Shown here one piece after another: positions 11,168 through 22,419 of a stretch of DNA of 64,000 bases (its first letter is position 1; every line of letters begins with the position of its first letter). The DNA comes from Persicaria tinctoria (taxonomy: Eukaryota; Streptophyta; Magnoliopsida; Caryophyllales; Polygonaceae), in assembly GCA_037127255.1 (NCBI GenBank), contig JBANSL010000004.1:27928467-27992466 (forward strand), in the 5' to 3' direction. The notes beneath the pieces are model-generated. The model had not been told where the DNA came from and did no database searches. It saw only the letters and a list, made by a program, of their open reading frames with translations. A program made the position numbers and the translations under genes.

Positions 11168-13224
11168 CTACCTTGCAACACCAAGATAAGCGGGATGGAA
11201 GTTCCTACAGAAAATAAACTTATCAGATGTAACAATCTTAGTCCTAAAATCTGTAGGGTTTTTATCACCACTTATTTTAAAAACCTCTATAATATTCTTA
11301 TCAACCTTTTCTCTTATCAAATGATATCTCACACCTATATGCTCAGTTCTTTCATGATACATAGGATCACGACATATGTATAAAGCAGATTGAGAATCAA
11401 TATTAATAGTTGAGGTCCAAGGTTTTCCAGAAATCTCTCTATAAAGGGTCTGAAGCCATATTGCTTCCTTTAATTTGCAGCTTTTGTAGATGTTATATAT
11501 TCTACCTCAATCGATGAGAGAGCAACTATAGGATGCAACTGTGATTTCCAATAGACATTGTTTCCTGTCCATGTAAACATGTAAGAAGTAGTAGACTTCC
11601 TATTGTCCTTGTTGCTCGCGTAATCTGCATATACATTGCCTTGAAGGCTTATAGCTGAGTGCCTTCCATAGCTCAAACAAGCATTCTTTGTTCCACATAA
11701 ATATATCAACAAGAATTTCATGGCAACCCAATGCTTTTCATTGGGGTTAGACATAAACCTGCTTACTAAACTGATTGCCAAAGCTAAATCAGGCCTAGAA
11801 CAGATCATTGCATACATAACTGTGCCCACAACAACATCATAAGGAACCTTCTTCATATAAGCATCTTTATTCTATGAAAGAGGATCAATCGTTTTAGTCA
11901 GATCAAGATGAGCACCAAGAGGCATAGAAGATGTCTTAGCACATATCACATTAAACCTTTCTAAAACTTTATGAATATAATCAGACTGAGATAAAATTAT
12001 TTGAATTTTCTTCCTATTTCTAACAATGTCAATTCCTATAATTCTCTTAGCTGCACCAAGGTCCTTCGTATCAAAGTTGGATTTAAGACCTTTCTTAAGT
12101 TCTTTAAGCTTGGCTATATTTTTATACACAAGCAGCAAATCATCAACATATAACAGAACATATACAGGCTCAGCAGTTCTCACACCCTTCATATACAAGC
12201 AAGTGTCAAAATTAGATCTATAATAGCCCAACATAAGCAGGCAAAGGTGAAATTTAATTTTCCACTGTCTGGGAGACTGCTTCAAGCCATATATAGATTT
12301 TCTAAGCAAACACACATAATTAGGATTATATTCTTATCATCCACAAAGCCTTTTGGTTGTTTCATATAAATTATCTCATACATATCACCATGCAAAAAGG
12401 TTGTCTTAACATCCATCTGTCCAATCTCAAAATCATAAACAACGGCAATGGCAAGTAAGAAACGGAGAGTTTTATATTTAACATCACGGGAAAATATCTC
12501 ATTATAATCATCACCCTTCTTCTAGGTGAAGCCTTTCACTACTAGCTTGGCCTTGTACCTGGGAGGATCATCAGAAGTAGAACCAGATTTAATCCTATAA
12601 ACCCATCTAAAGTCAATTATCCACTTATTTTTAGGTCTCTTAACCAAGGTCCAAGTTTTATTAGCATGCATAGACTCGATTTCATCTTTCATAGCAGTAA
12701 GCCAAAGGTCAGATTGAGAACATTTAACATCTTGTTCATACAAATCAGGAGTGTGAGAATTTATAGCTTCAAAAACCATAAGAGAAAATTCAACCACATT
12801 AGACTCTATATACTTAGGATTTGGTTTCTTAGTCCTGGGCTCGATCCCTATCTCTAGTCAACTGGTAATCAGCCAGAGGCTGGCTATCCAAGTCGACCGA
12901 GATAGCATCCTCAGTATCATCAGGAACCAATCCAGAAGCATCGGAATCTAAGTCAGAAGAAGAGCTAGAAGAGGAGGAAGAAGAAGATAGAGCTTCAGCC
13001 TCACCAACATCATCAGCTCCGAGTTGAACTTGATCGCCATCAGAACCATTCTCTAGGGGGGGGGGTGTTAGCTTTAGGCAAATAAAATAAGGTGCCATGT
13101 GCAGTCTCGAAACCCTTCACACCTTCATCAAGATGATCTACAAGGGTTAGCTTAGACTTGAAATACAATTAAGTCTCTTTAAACACCACACTCATGCTGA
13201 CAATGACTTTATATGCACCAGGTT
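11168..13224 (-). pseudogene. Copia-1 reverse transcriptase and RNase H
   Basis: Reading right to left, a serine-rich linker (about 12,990) is followed by the RT start (TWTLVKRPKNKWIIDFRWVYRIK, near 12,610), the RT core with LLYVDDLLL (near 12,130), then RNase H (CSRPDLALAIS, VALSSIEVEY) and its tail (RTEHIGVRYHLIREK, near 11,310). Stops separate the pieces, for example near 12,522 and 11,872. This is a Ty1/copia pol 3' half, needed for cDNA synthesis when intact. It joins the integrase half at 19,852-20,700 once the TRIM and gypsy insertions are removed. Confidence 0.85.
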
Positions 13225-13506
13225 GAATATGTAAGACCTAGAGTCCTTAGAGGCGCCAACCCATTCCACCCAGCTCTCTCAGGTCCGTTGTTCTAACTTT
13301 GAGCTGGAAAAGGAAGGGCTCTTGTGACATGGGTAGGGCTTGAATCACTTATAAAATACTCCCAACATCCTTATGATATCTGATGTGGGACGAGGTGTTA
13401 CAATCTCCCCCACTTGCAGCAATGACGTCCCCGTCGGGCCCAAGGGACTGCCCTCCGAGTGGAGCATACCCGAGCATACTTTCGATGCACCTCCCATCCC
13501 GGAGTC

Positions 13507-13519
13507 GGCTCTGATACCA
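13507..13519 (-). promoter_or_regulatory. TRIM primer-binding site (initiator Met tRNA type)
   Basis: ggctctgatacca on + is TGGTATCAGAGCC on -. This is the standard plant PBS complementary to initiator methionine tRNA, placed two bases inside the LTR end at 13,522. Confidence 0.85.
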
Positions 13520-13655
13520 TTTGTAAGACCCGGGGTCTTTAGAGACTTCAACCCATGCCATGCACCTAGCCCTCTCAGGTCTTTTGTCCTCACTTAGAGT
13601 CGGAAAAGGAATAGCTCTTGTGACATGGGTAGGGCTTGAATCACTTATAAATTAC

Positions 13656-14604
13656 TGTTGTGAGCTCAATCTGCCGTGTTTTACAGTAACATTATATCGA
13701 TTTCTGCATACATTTCATTCGTTTGGGCTAAGATAGTACAGAATCTATGTGGTTTATGTTTATTTGCCAAATTATGGAATCTACACCAGTTTCTGTTTAA
13801 TTTCGCAGAATTCGAGACGTTTTACAACAATTCTAGGGAAGGTCAGAAAAGCTCGGAAATCAACTACAGAAGTCCAGAATCCGAGAGTATAGAACCAGGA
13901 CAAACCAAGCTGAAGCCAGAGCTACTCTATGTCGAGTACACCTTACTCGATCTCGAGTAGAGAGCCCGAGCAGACTTGGTCGACAAATCCTGGTCGAGAA
14001 AGCTGAGCTAGACCAACCTGACTCCGGAAGCCAACTCGATCTTGACAAGACCTAGTCGAGATCGATGGAGCCTAGACGCCACACCCGGAGTCGAGAAGAG
14101 GAGCTGATCGAGAAGCCGAGGACGAAGACGCCGAGCACATCTCTACTCGATCTCGATGATACCTGGTCGAGATCGAGGAGCCACCCTACGCCAGTCCGAG
14201 TCCATGCCGAGGAGGAGTCCTCGACATCACCAGAGAGCCGTCTTCGACTACACCCCTAGTCGATCTCGAGGAGCCCTTGTCGAGATCGACGACACCCAGG
14301 AACCCAGATCCGAGTTTGTCGAGGACCAGCTAGCCGAGACGACGAGCCGAGCCAGTCGACCACAATCCTACTCGAGATCGGCTAGACCTTTGTCAAGATC
14401 GAGTAGGCCTCCAGAGACGCGTTACTCGGTTCGACGAATCCTACTCGACTTGGAGTTACTTGGGCACGAAGGAAGTCGAGTTGACCGAAATCTATCATCA
14501 TCTCTCCATGGAAGGGAGATCTATCAACATGAAGACATATTACCTAGTTTAGATATAGTTTTCCTTTAAAGATTTATTTCCCTTTAGCATTTTAGATATA
14601 ATTT
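13656..14604 (+). repeat. Gypsy F1 5' LTR, truncated (U3 part only)
   Basis: It matches 17,679 to about 18,670 of the 3' LTR, including the TCGA-rich block. Relative to that copy it lacks a 19-bp piece bounded by agcatttta repeats. The LTR ends at gatataattt and switches to internal sequence, and the TATA box and everything downstream are missing. Confidence 0.85.
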
Positions 14605-14666
14605 GTTCAGAAACTTCGTCTACACTGCACAACAACTCGACATCGCCCAACCTAGTCGAGATCGAC

Positions 14667-15638
14667 AAGGGTGTAGTCGATATCGAGGAGCCCCAAGTCG
14701 ACAAAGATGCAGCACCTCCGACATCTGTTCTGGCTCCGAATCCGAAAAAGAAGCTGCCTTTCCCCACAAAATCTCCAAAGGACCCAGCAGAAAAGAAATT
14801 TCAGCGCTTCATCAAGATGCTTCAGAAACTCAACGTCACCATCCCCTTCACAGAAGCTCTCAATTAAATTCCATCTTATGTCAAGTTCCTGAAGGAGATT
14901 CTGAGAAAAAAACGATCAATGGCTGAAATTACAGAGGAATGCAGCCATCTGGAGATATTGGAGAAGAGGCCGGATCCAGGTAAGTTTGCTATAACTATTG
15001 GATTTGGTCCATACAAAATTAATGCTTTATGTGATCTTGGAGCTAGTGTGAGTATAATGCCTTTAACAATTTGGTCCAAGATTAAGATAGGTGCCCTAGA
15101 GCCTGTGGATGCTAGACTTTACATGGCCAACAACATTGTGGTCATTCCAACAGGCATGGTGGACAATGTGCCAATACAAGTAGGTACATTCTTTGTCCCT
15201 GCTGATTTTCTAGTTGTTGATATGCAAGAAGATCCTGCTTGTCCAATTATTCTAGGGAGACCCTTCTTGGCGACGGTGGATGCCAACATAAGTGTAAGGA
15301 AAGGAGTGCTCACCTTCAACATCAGCGATGAGGTAATTGAGTATTCCTTTAATAAAACTGAAAGGCATACAGGTCCAATGGAAGAGGTCAAATCTATCTC
15401 AGCTGGCTACATCACCTGCGAGGAACCCAAGGTCAGGAATATGACCCCTGAGGAGCTGGAAAAGAGGGACATGAAGGCCCAGGTGGAGGAGATCATGGCA
15501 ATCCTAAAGGAGGACGCAGAAAATCCAATCGACACAAACCAAGGTACGTCGTTATGGATTAATTATTTTTCGGATGACATGACAAGAACCAAGTATGGGT
15601 CAAGATCGACCAAGGCTCCTCGACATCGAGGACCCTAG
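14667..15638 (+). pseudogene. Gypsy F1 Gag C-terminal/aspartic protease region
   Basis: In one frame, a linker (VDIEEPQVDKDAAPP) leads to a Lys-rich stretch, a conserved helix (FQRFIKMLQKLNVTIPFTEAL), TAA at 14,865-14,867, then IPSYVKFLKEILRKKRS. A retropepsin fold follows: catalytic CDLGASVSIMP (DLGA in place of DSGA), PADFLVVD, then PIILGRPFLATVDA. This domain would mature Gag as an aspartic protease dimer. The closest relative here is the F2 protease at 60,072-60,494, which has CAA at the position of the TAA, so the stop looks secondary. From 15,600 the frame enters TCGA-rich sequence and ends. Confidence 0.82.
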
Positions 15639-16017
15639 TCGACCTCGACCAAAAACAGAAACCTCCACCAGCACCAACATCGACGAGCAACAACATTGAA
15701 GTGCCAGGCTCCTCGATCTCGAGTAGGGTACTCAAGATCGCCTACCCCTCTGATGTCTCGGCTTCGTCTTCCTCGACGCTGAAACCACCACCCGGCCCAG
15801 GCTCCTCGACCGCCACCAGGCTCCACCAGTTCCTGTTTCCTCGACGCTGCATCCACCAGGAGCAGAAGACTACTCGAGATAGAGTAGTCTACTCGAGATC
15901 GACGAGCCATCCCCTTCATCGACTTCTGCATCCTCGAGCAAGCCACCACCAACACCAGCGTCCTTGTCGAGATCGACTAGCCCTAGTCGAGATCGACCAA
16001 ACACTGTGGTCCCCGAT

Positions 16018-16314
16018 TCCGTCTCTGCGAAGGTAAGCCAAAGTATGGATCTTTCTTCTCCTATTTCCATTAAAGATCTATCTATACATGGGAGAGGTTT
16101 GCCTTGGTATGTGCGCTTATGTAGGATTTCCAATGATGAGCCCAAGGAGTATGAAGTTGGAGACAAGCTCTATGTCTCCAAATCAAAGGATCATTGGTTC
16201 CCTAATAAATTCAACAAGAAGCGGATGGGACCTTTTGTGGTAAACAAAATCCATTCTGGAGGATTGCAACTGATGGACAAGAATGGAATCTTATTTGAGG
16301 CCCAAGCTACATAG
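16018..16314 (+). CDS. Integrase C-terminal-like fragment of Gypsy F1
   Basis: The ORF contains EYEVGDKLYVSKSKD, FPNKFNKKRMGPFVVNKI and SGGLQLMDKNG. The pattern GD-x-LYVS ... K-K-R-MGPF-V resembles the SH3-like end of Ty3/gypsy integrases. No HHCC zinc finger or DDE core precedes it, so the pol genes were probably lost from this lineage or copy. It stops at 16,312-16,314. The assignment rests on a short pattern and is tentative; it could be a leftover tail with no function. Confidence 0.5.
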   Translation, partial: SVSAKVSQSMDLSSPISIKDLSIHGRGLPWYVRLCRISNDEPKEYEVGDKLYVSKSKDHWFPNKFNKKRMGPFVVNKIHSGGLQLMDKNGILFEAQAT

Positions 16315-16613
16315 GCACTGCAAATGCCACTTTGAGCATACATGGAAATTCGGCCAAGCGACTATAAAATCTAGAGCTTATACATAGACATTTTTAGGAC
16401 ATTTTTTTGGGACATTGTTTTTTTTGCTTGTTTTTGGTTTTGAACATTTTTTTGGTTTTTGTTTTTTCTTTTGTGGGTATATGTCTTCCATACTTTTCAG
16501 GTCCATGGATAGAACCAAACAATATTCATACTCGGCCCAGGGCGTGCTTCCATTCGAAATTTAGAAGCCCTGCCCATTTGTCTAGTGAGTTTCTTTCTTT
16601 ACCCTTGTTTTTA

Positions 16614-16660
16614 TACAGTGAGGACACTGTAATATTTAAGTATGGGGTGGGAGAAGGGCT
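16614..16660 (+). promoter_or_regulatory. Hairpin plus internal polypurine tract in Gypsy F1
   Basis: TACAGTG AGGA CACTGTA (16,614-16,631) can form a 7-bp stem. About ten bases downstream comes aagtatggggtgggagaagg, which resembles the true PPT beside the 3' LTR. The F2 element has the same arrangement on its own strand at 59,142-59,159. Confidence 0.55.
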
Positions 16661-17640
16661 TACTTTATGCATATTTGCTATATTGTGACATTATGTGTGC
16701 ATTATTTCTTTGAATTGCTACATGGCTATTTTGGAATGCATTATTGATTTATGTGCTTATATGCATGTTTTCCAAAGTTTGAGAAAAATGACCCCCATTA
16801 AAATTTTTGATAAATGTCTTGGAAACTTATATTGAACTCGACGATGCAAAATTGGATTCATTAGAGATATAGCATGAAATTGCCTAGTAAAGGGAAGTCA
16901 CAATGAAGTGCATTATTTATTGAAAACCATGAAATGAGGTAAAATTTGAAGTTGCTTTTGACATGTTGCATGATAAGAGGATGGAGGACTTTATATTTCC
17001 ATATAATGCTCACATTGTTTATAATCCTAGCCTTACCTATGCTTATGCATTACATAAAGCCATATTATGCCTTATTTCAATTATTGCTCCACATGTTCGA
17101 ACAATTGTCATTCTTTACCTTATCCGGGGATTATGTTGAGAATGATGTTAGATTATGGAGATGTCATATGGTTGTTGTGTTGTTATTATCATTATTGGAG
17201 TTTGGCGGGAAATTATTTGAAAAATATGGAAAATTTAATGAGTGAAAGAAAATCCAATCACCTCAGGAGATAAAGGTAGATTGACCCTGCTCTCTAAGAT
17301 AATAGTTTGGAGAGATGAGACACATTGTGAGGAGTCCAAAGCACTAAGTATCCGGGGGCATTCATGACACCCATGTTTGCGACTCGCGAGAAGGCAGTGT
17401 TGAGGTTAGAGAGGTAAAAGCATTATTATGGATAAAAGCATTATGGAAGGTGATGAATCGTATGAATTGTTTTTTCATAACCCTCCTTTTGTGCGTAGAT
17501 ATTGCTTTTATATAATTACACATGCAGGGATCTGTGGCACTAGTACCTTTTCGAGGATGGTAATTGATTGCAGGGGACATATGAGAATGAATCTAATATG
17601 TTGAGAGTTTTGATTTCTTCCCCTGAATGACAATTAAAAG
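16661..17640. other. Noncoding spacer of Gypsy F1 between pol remnant and 3' LTR
   Basis: AT-rich sequence with no supported ORF. A long untranslated 3' region is usual in Athila-like elements. Confidence 0.5.
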
Positions 17641-17648
17641 TATTGCTT

Positions 17649-17678
17649 GAGGAGAAGCAAGCTTGAGTATGGGGTGTT
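17649..17678 (+). promoter_or_regulatory. Polypurine tract of Gypsy F1
   Basis: gaggagaagcaagcttgagt followed by atggggtgtt directly precedes the 3' LTR start at 17,679. This matches the PPT style of plant Athila-like gypsy elements; F2 has gaggacaagcaagtctaagt in the same place on its strand. Confidence 0.75.
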
Positions 17679-19798
17679 TGTTGTGAGCTCAATCTGGCGT
17701 GTTTTACAGTAACTTTATATCGATTTCTGCATACATTTCATTCATTTGGGCTAAGATAGTACAGAATCTATGTGGTTTATGTTTATTTGCCAAATTATGG
17801 AATCTACACCAGTTTCTATTTAATTTCGCAGAATTCGAGACGTTTTACAACAATTCTAGGGAAGGTCAGAAAAGCTCGGAAATCAACTACAGAAGTCCAG
17901 AATCCGAGAGTATAGAACCAGGACAAACCAAGCTGAAGCCAGAGCTACTCTATGTCGAGTACACCTTACTCGATCTCGAGTAGAGAGCCCGAGCAGACTT
18001 GGTCGACAAATCCTGGTCGAGAAAGCTGAGCCAGACCAACCTGACTCCGGAAGCCAACTCGATCTCGACAAGACCTAGTCGAGATCGACGGAGCCTAGAC
18101 GCCACACCCGGAGTCGAGAAGAGGAGCTGATCGAGAAGCCGAGGACGAAGACGCCGAGCACATCTCTACTCAATCTCGATGAGACCTGGTCGAGATCGAG
18201 GAGCCACCCTACGCCAGTCCGAGTCGATGCCGAGGAGGAGTCCTCGACATCACCAGAGAGCCGTCTTCGACTACACCCCTAGTCGATCTCGATGAGCCCT
18301 TGTCGAGATCGACGACACCCAGGAACCCAGATCCGAGTCTGTCGAGGACCAGCTAGCCGAGACGACGAGCCGAGCTAGCCGAGACGACGAGCCGAGCCAG
18401 TCGACCACAATCCTACTCGAGATCGACTAGACCTTTGTCGAGATCGAGTAGACCTCCAGAGACGCGTTACTCGGTTCGACGAATCCTACTCGACTTGGAG
18501 TTACTTGGGCACGAAGGAAGTCGAGTTGGCCGAAATCTATCATCATCTATCCATGGAAGGGAGATCTATCAACATGAAGACATATTACCTAGTTTAGATA
18601 TAGTTTTCCTTTAAAGATTTATTTCCCTTTAGCATTTTATTTATCATTAAGCATTTTAGATATAATTTTAGATATAGACAAGAGATTCTATCCTTGATTA
18701 GCAAGGAATAGAAGGCTATAAATAAAGCCCTAGGGGCTGGTTTTTCATTCATTCAGAAACACAATCAATTTCATTCAAGTAAGTAGGATTAGAGAGAGAG
18801 AGTTTGTAGCAAGCAAGGTGGAAAGGCGAAAGCGGATTTGTCTTGTTGGTTGTAAGCTTTCTTTATTTAAATTTAATGCAAGTTAGATTCTTTTATTATT
18901 TGATGTCTTTCTTGATGATGAAGAATGAGTAGTCCACCCACTTCTGGGGCTGGGGTGAGCCCGACGGTGGCCATGTGAGGAGATGCGGTAAAGGTCAGAT
19001 CTTGTTATGCAATTCGTCTTCTATCCCTGTGAGCATGATTCTTTTGCGAGAGTTGAAGGTGATCCTTGTTTGTGTTGTTGAAGCGAAAGTGATCTTAATG
19101 CAACTTGGGTTAATTATGTGAAAAGGGTTAGTAACAATTAGGGTTTATGTGAAAGCCTCTATATGCCTATTTGTTAATAACGAAAGTTATTTTGATGGAA
19201 AGCATGATTCTTTTATGCCTTTATATGTTACTTTGCATGGTTATCGTTGTGGTGTTGATACAATGGATTTGGAAGTCTTTTATATGTTGAATTTATTTCG
19301 TCGGAAATCTGAGTTTTGGGTTCGAAATTTTCAATTTAAGTTTTCTGCATTTCTAGTCGATACAGAGGAGCAGCTCGTCGAGATCGAGTAGGCCTTAGTC
19401 GATCTCGAGTACGGTCTTGTCTAGGTCGAGTAGAGTTTCTACTTTTGTTGTCGATTCTGCAGTTTCTGTCTTCACTGTTGGTAGTCGATCTCGAGTAGGC
19501 TTTAGTCGAGATCGAGTGCCTCTGTCTTGCTTTGTTCTTTACTTTCGTTCGTTATTTTCTGTCTTTGCTTTTGTTTCTGTTTTGCTTTGTCTTTTCTGCT
19601 TTTATTTCTGTCTTTCTGTTGCTTGTCTGTGAGATCTGTTGCTACCTAAGAACTGCTGACGTGCTTCCTCGTGGATTCGATCCTGACAACCTTCTACTAC
19701 AACAGGAGGAAGTCTTGTATTTATTTGCTGAGACAGGGAAGTCAGTCTGATATATACTTTATATTTATTTCATACTTGACCATCCTCCTGCAACAACA
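17679..19798 (+). repeat. Gypsy F1 3' LTR, complete (2,120 bp)
   Basis: It runs TGTTGTGAGC to GCAACAACA. The TCGA-rich U3 lies at about 17,950-18,510, the TATA box TATAAATA at 18,717-18,724, and a conserved R/U5 block at about 18,925-18,980 (agtccacccacttctggggc). Further TCGA motifs occur at 19,360-19,520. It served as the reference for the two solo LTRs. Confidence 0.92.
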
Positions 19799-19851
19799 AT
19801 TACTCCCAACATCCTTATGATATCCGATGTGGGACGGGATGTTACAGAATC

Positions 19852-22002
19852 AATAATATTTTATAACTCTTAACTCCCTCAGGATACCCCACGAAAACAC
19901 CCTTTTCAGATCTAGCATTTTGTTTTCCATCAGACTTATGAGAAAACACATTACACCCAGAAGGTCTCAAGTAACTCAAGTTAGGTTTTCTTTATACAAC
20001 AGCTCATAGGGGGGTTTTATAGTTAACAGCAGAAGAGGGGGATGTATTAGTCAAATATGCATCACCTCAAACAAAATGTGTAGTGCCAGAAGAAATAAGC
20101 ATGTATTTGGTTTTTTTTTCTAATAGAGTTCTATTCATCCTCTCAGCAATGCCATTTTGCTGGGGGAGTCCCAGGAATAGTCATGTGTCTTTTAATACCA
20201 TTTTCTTTATAATAAGCATCAAAGTCTTAATTGCAAAATTCAAGGTCCATTGTCAGTTCTTAAACATTTGACCTCATAATCAAAAAAAAAATTCAACACT
20301 AGTTTTCCAAGTTTTAAAGGTAATGAAAGCATCACTTTTAACCTTTAAAAGATAAATCCACACATATCTACTGAAGGGATCAATAAGAGACATAACTTCA
20401 TGCTAGAAAATGAATCAACTTGGGTAGGGACCCATATATCAGAGTGAATATACTGTAAAGGATGCTCAGTAGTGAAACTAGACTTGTCGGATTTAGACCT
20501 AGTATGCTTACCAAGCAGACAATCATCAAACATTTCCGATTCAGCAGGTTTAAGCTAATTAAGAACATCAGTTTTATAAAGCTATAACATGCCATATTGT
20601 TTCCAATATGTCCTAATCTCTTATTAGCAGTTTTAGCATTAGACATAAAAACAAAAGCAATTTAAACATGATGTTTCAATGTAGACTTAGCAATAACATG
20701 ATAAAGAACCTTCTTCTTCACGGTTTGAATGATAACCTTTCCATTTTAGAAACTCTTTTATTTCCTAGATAAGTGTTAATATGGCATCTCATATCATCAA
20801 ACACACTTTTAGATAGAAAATTTCTTCTCAAATCAGGCACATATCTAACATTCTGAATAATCCTAATGTGGTTATCAAACATGAGCAAAGGCACAGTACC
20901 CACCCCTTTAATGGAAATAGCATGATGATCACCCAGCAAAACATCCCCTTCATCAATTAAGGTAAGATAATCAAACCATTTCTTATGAGGTGTAGCATGC
21001 ATAGTGCAACCAGAATCAAGGATACATGCATCATCACAAGTAGAATCATTACAGATATGCAATAACTCATGCTCGGAACAAGAACCAACTTCAAACAAAA
21101 CAGACACACCAAATTTCTCTTTCTTAACCTCGTCCTTCTTTTTCTTAGAACAATCTTTCTCATAATGTCCAGTTTTATCACAATAATAACATTTCACATT
21201 TTTCTTTTGGTTATCCTGCTTATCAGACACTTTCTCTTTGTAGATATTAGAAGCATGCTTATTAGATTTAACGGTGTCATATTTCTTCTTAAAGTTCTTG
21301 TTCCTATCCTTCTTAAATTTAGCCCTAGCTATTAAAGCCTCAGACTTAGCTTCATGTTTAGATTTGAAAACCTTCATGACATCATTTTTCTGATTAATAG
21401 ACTCTATAACCTCATTCTTTTCTAAGTCCTTGCGACTAAATTGAATGACATCTCTAAAAGTGCCAAACTGAGAAGGATGAGAATTCAACAACAGCACAGA
21501 TTGATGCAAATCAGAAATATTAACACCACAACTAGTTAAATCCTGAGTCATATTCAAGAACTTGTCAAGTTTATCATTCAGAGAAGCAGAAACATCCATT
21601 TTAAAATTGAACAAACGACACAAAAGATTAATACGACTAGGAAGAGATTTAACCAAATATAACTCCTCAAGGGTATCCCACGAATCTTTAGCTATCTTCT
21701 TACCCATAACCTGTCATGCAACCTCATCAGAAAGACGAATCATAATCTCACTATGTGCCATCATGTCCATCTACATTTTCTTTTTCATCATCAACAGGGT
21801 TTGGATACACTACATAAACATCCAGCCAACACTTTTCCTTTATAAGGATTGCATTCATCTTTAGCTGCCACATTGCAAAGTCAGCGATCCCATCATAGGG
21901 CTTGTTACGCACAGAAGACTCAAACATGGCAATCACTGTCAGAAAGTACAAGAAAACAAGTAACCTTAGAATAACCAAGAAGACCTTAGCTAAAGCAAGC
22001 AA
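19852..22002 (-). pseudogene. Copia-1 gag, protease and integrase start
   Basis: From the right: gag start (MFESSVRNKPYDGIADFAMW), then a UBN2-like gag body (SWDTLEELYLVKSL), zinc knuckle CYYCDKTGHYEKDC (CX2CX4HX4C, near 21,170), protease (ILDSGCTMHATPHKKWF, near 21,010), and the integrase zinc region with CLLGKHTRSKSDKSSF and PLQYIHSDIWVPT (near 20,430). Stops break the frame, for example near 21,710 and 20,718. The rest of the integrase runs to the TRIM at 19,846. The copia order (protease before integrase before RT) continues at 13,224. This would have been one polyprotein. Confidence 0.85.
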
Positions 22003-22400
22003 ATAACATAATTAAGATCCGTAGAGAGTAACACAACTAAATCAAAGAATCCAAAGTTATCCAAGAGTTTTTAGTTCTCAAGAAATACCAGATCCAAAAC
22101 AGAAAAGTTTAGATCGAAGGAGTTCGAGAACAAAAAACTCAAAAATAACTTAGATCCAAAGACTTCAAACTCAGACAAACACGAAAGAACACAAGATCTA
22201 TAGAAAACCTCAAACACAAAAGAGATCTAAGGTTTTCAAGAACGCAGAGCAAGACTTGATAAGTCAAGCACGGGGGAATGACACCAGGCGATACACCATC
22301 TTTAGACCCACGAGCTTCCTACTTCAGTTTCTTCTTCTTGAGATCTATAGAGACTCGAAAAGGTAGAAAAAAGAACACTTAATTAAGCTCTGGTATCAAA

Positions 22401-22415
22401 CCTGACTCTAATACA
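22401..22415 (-). promoter_or_regulatory. Degenerate primer-binding site of Copia-1
   Basis: On - it reads TGTATTAGAGTCAGG, about three changes from the initiator-Met PBS TGGTATCAGAGCCAGG, and it sits just inside the LTR that starts at 22,420. Confidence 0.6.
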
Positions 22416-22419
22416 AATT

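Larger units (their letters stand above)
13656..19798 (+). mobile_element. Gypsy F1: gag-protease retrotransposon without reverse transcriptase, internally deleted
   Basis: It begins TGTTGTGAGCTC at 13,656 and ends GCAACAACA at 19,798, with attac on both sides (13,651-13,655 and 19,799-19,803). It lies inside the right LTR of the TRIM. The 5' LTR is cut at about 14,604 and joined to internal sequence, so R/U5, PBS and most of gag are gone. A protease domain and an integrase-end-like ORF remain, and no RT, RNase H or integrase core is seen. The 3' LTR is complete. The two LTR segments are nearly identical over about 950 bp, which suggests a recent insertion. Confidence 0.9.
13230..19846 (-). 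mobile_element. TRIM (tiny LTR retrotransposon), interrupted by gypsy F1
   Basis: The left LTR is 13,230-13,402 (173 bp). The right LTR is 13,522-13,655 plus 19,804-19,846 (177 bp). Both run TGTAAGACC ... GTTACA on +. The 119-bp internal region has no coding capacity. On the minus strand it begins with a PBS and ends with the purine tract AAGTGGGGGAGAT before the other LTR. Flanks are gaata (13,225-13,229) and gaatc (19,847-19,851), one mismatch. Without its insert the element is about 470 bp. Confidence 0.88.

Noticed and set aside
14156..14569. 137-codon plus-strand ORF
   Set aside because: Inside the F1 LTR; composition-driven, and mirrored by open frames on the other strand.
13656..14604. 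First thought to be another solo F1 LTR
   Set aside because: It has attac on its left only; the matching duplication lies after the LTR ending at 19,798, and the sequence passes into gag-protease, so it is the truncated 5' LTR of one element.
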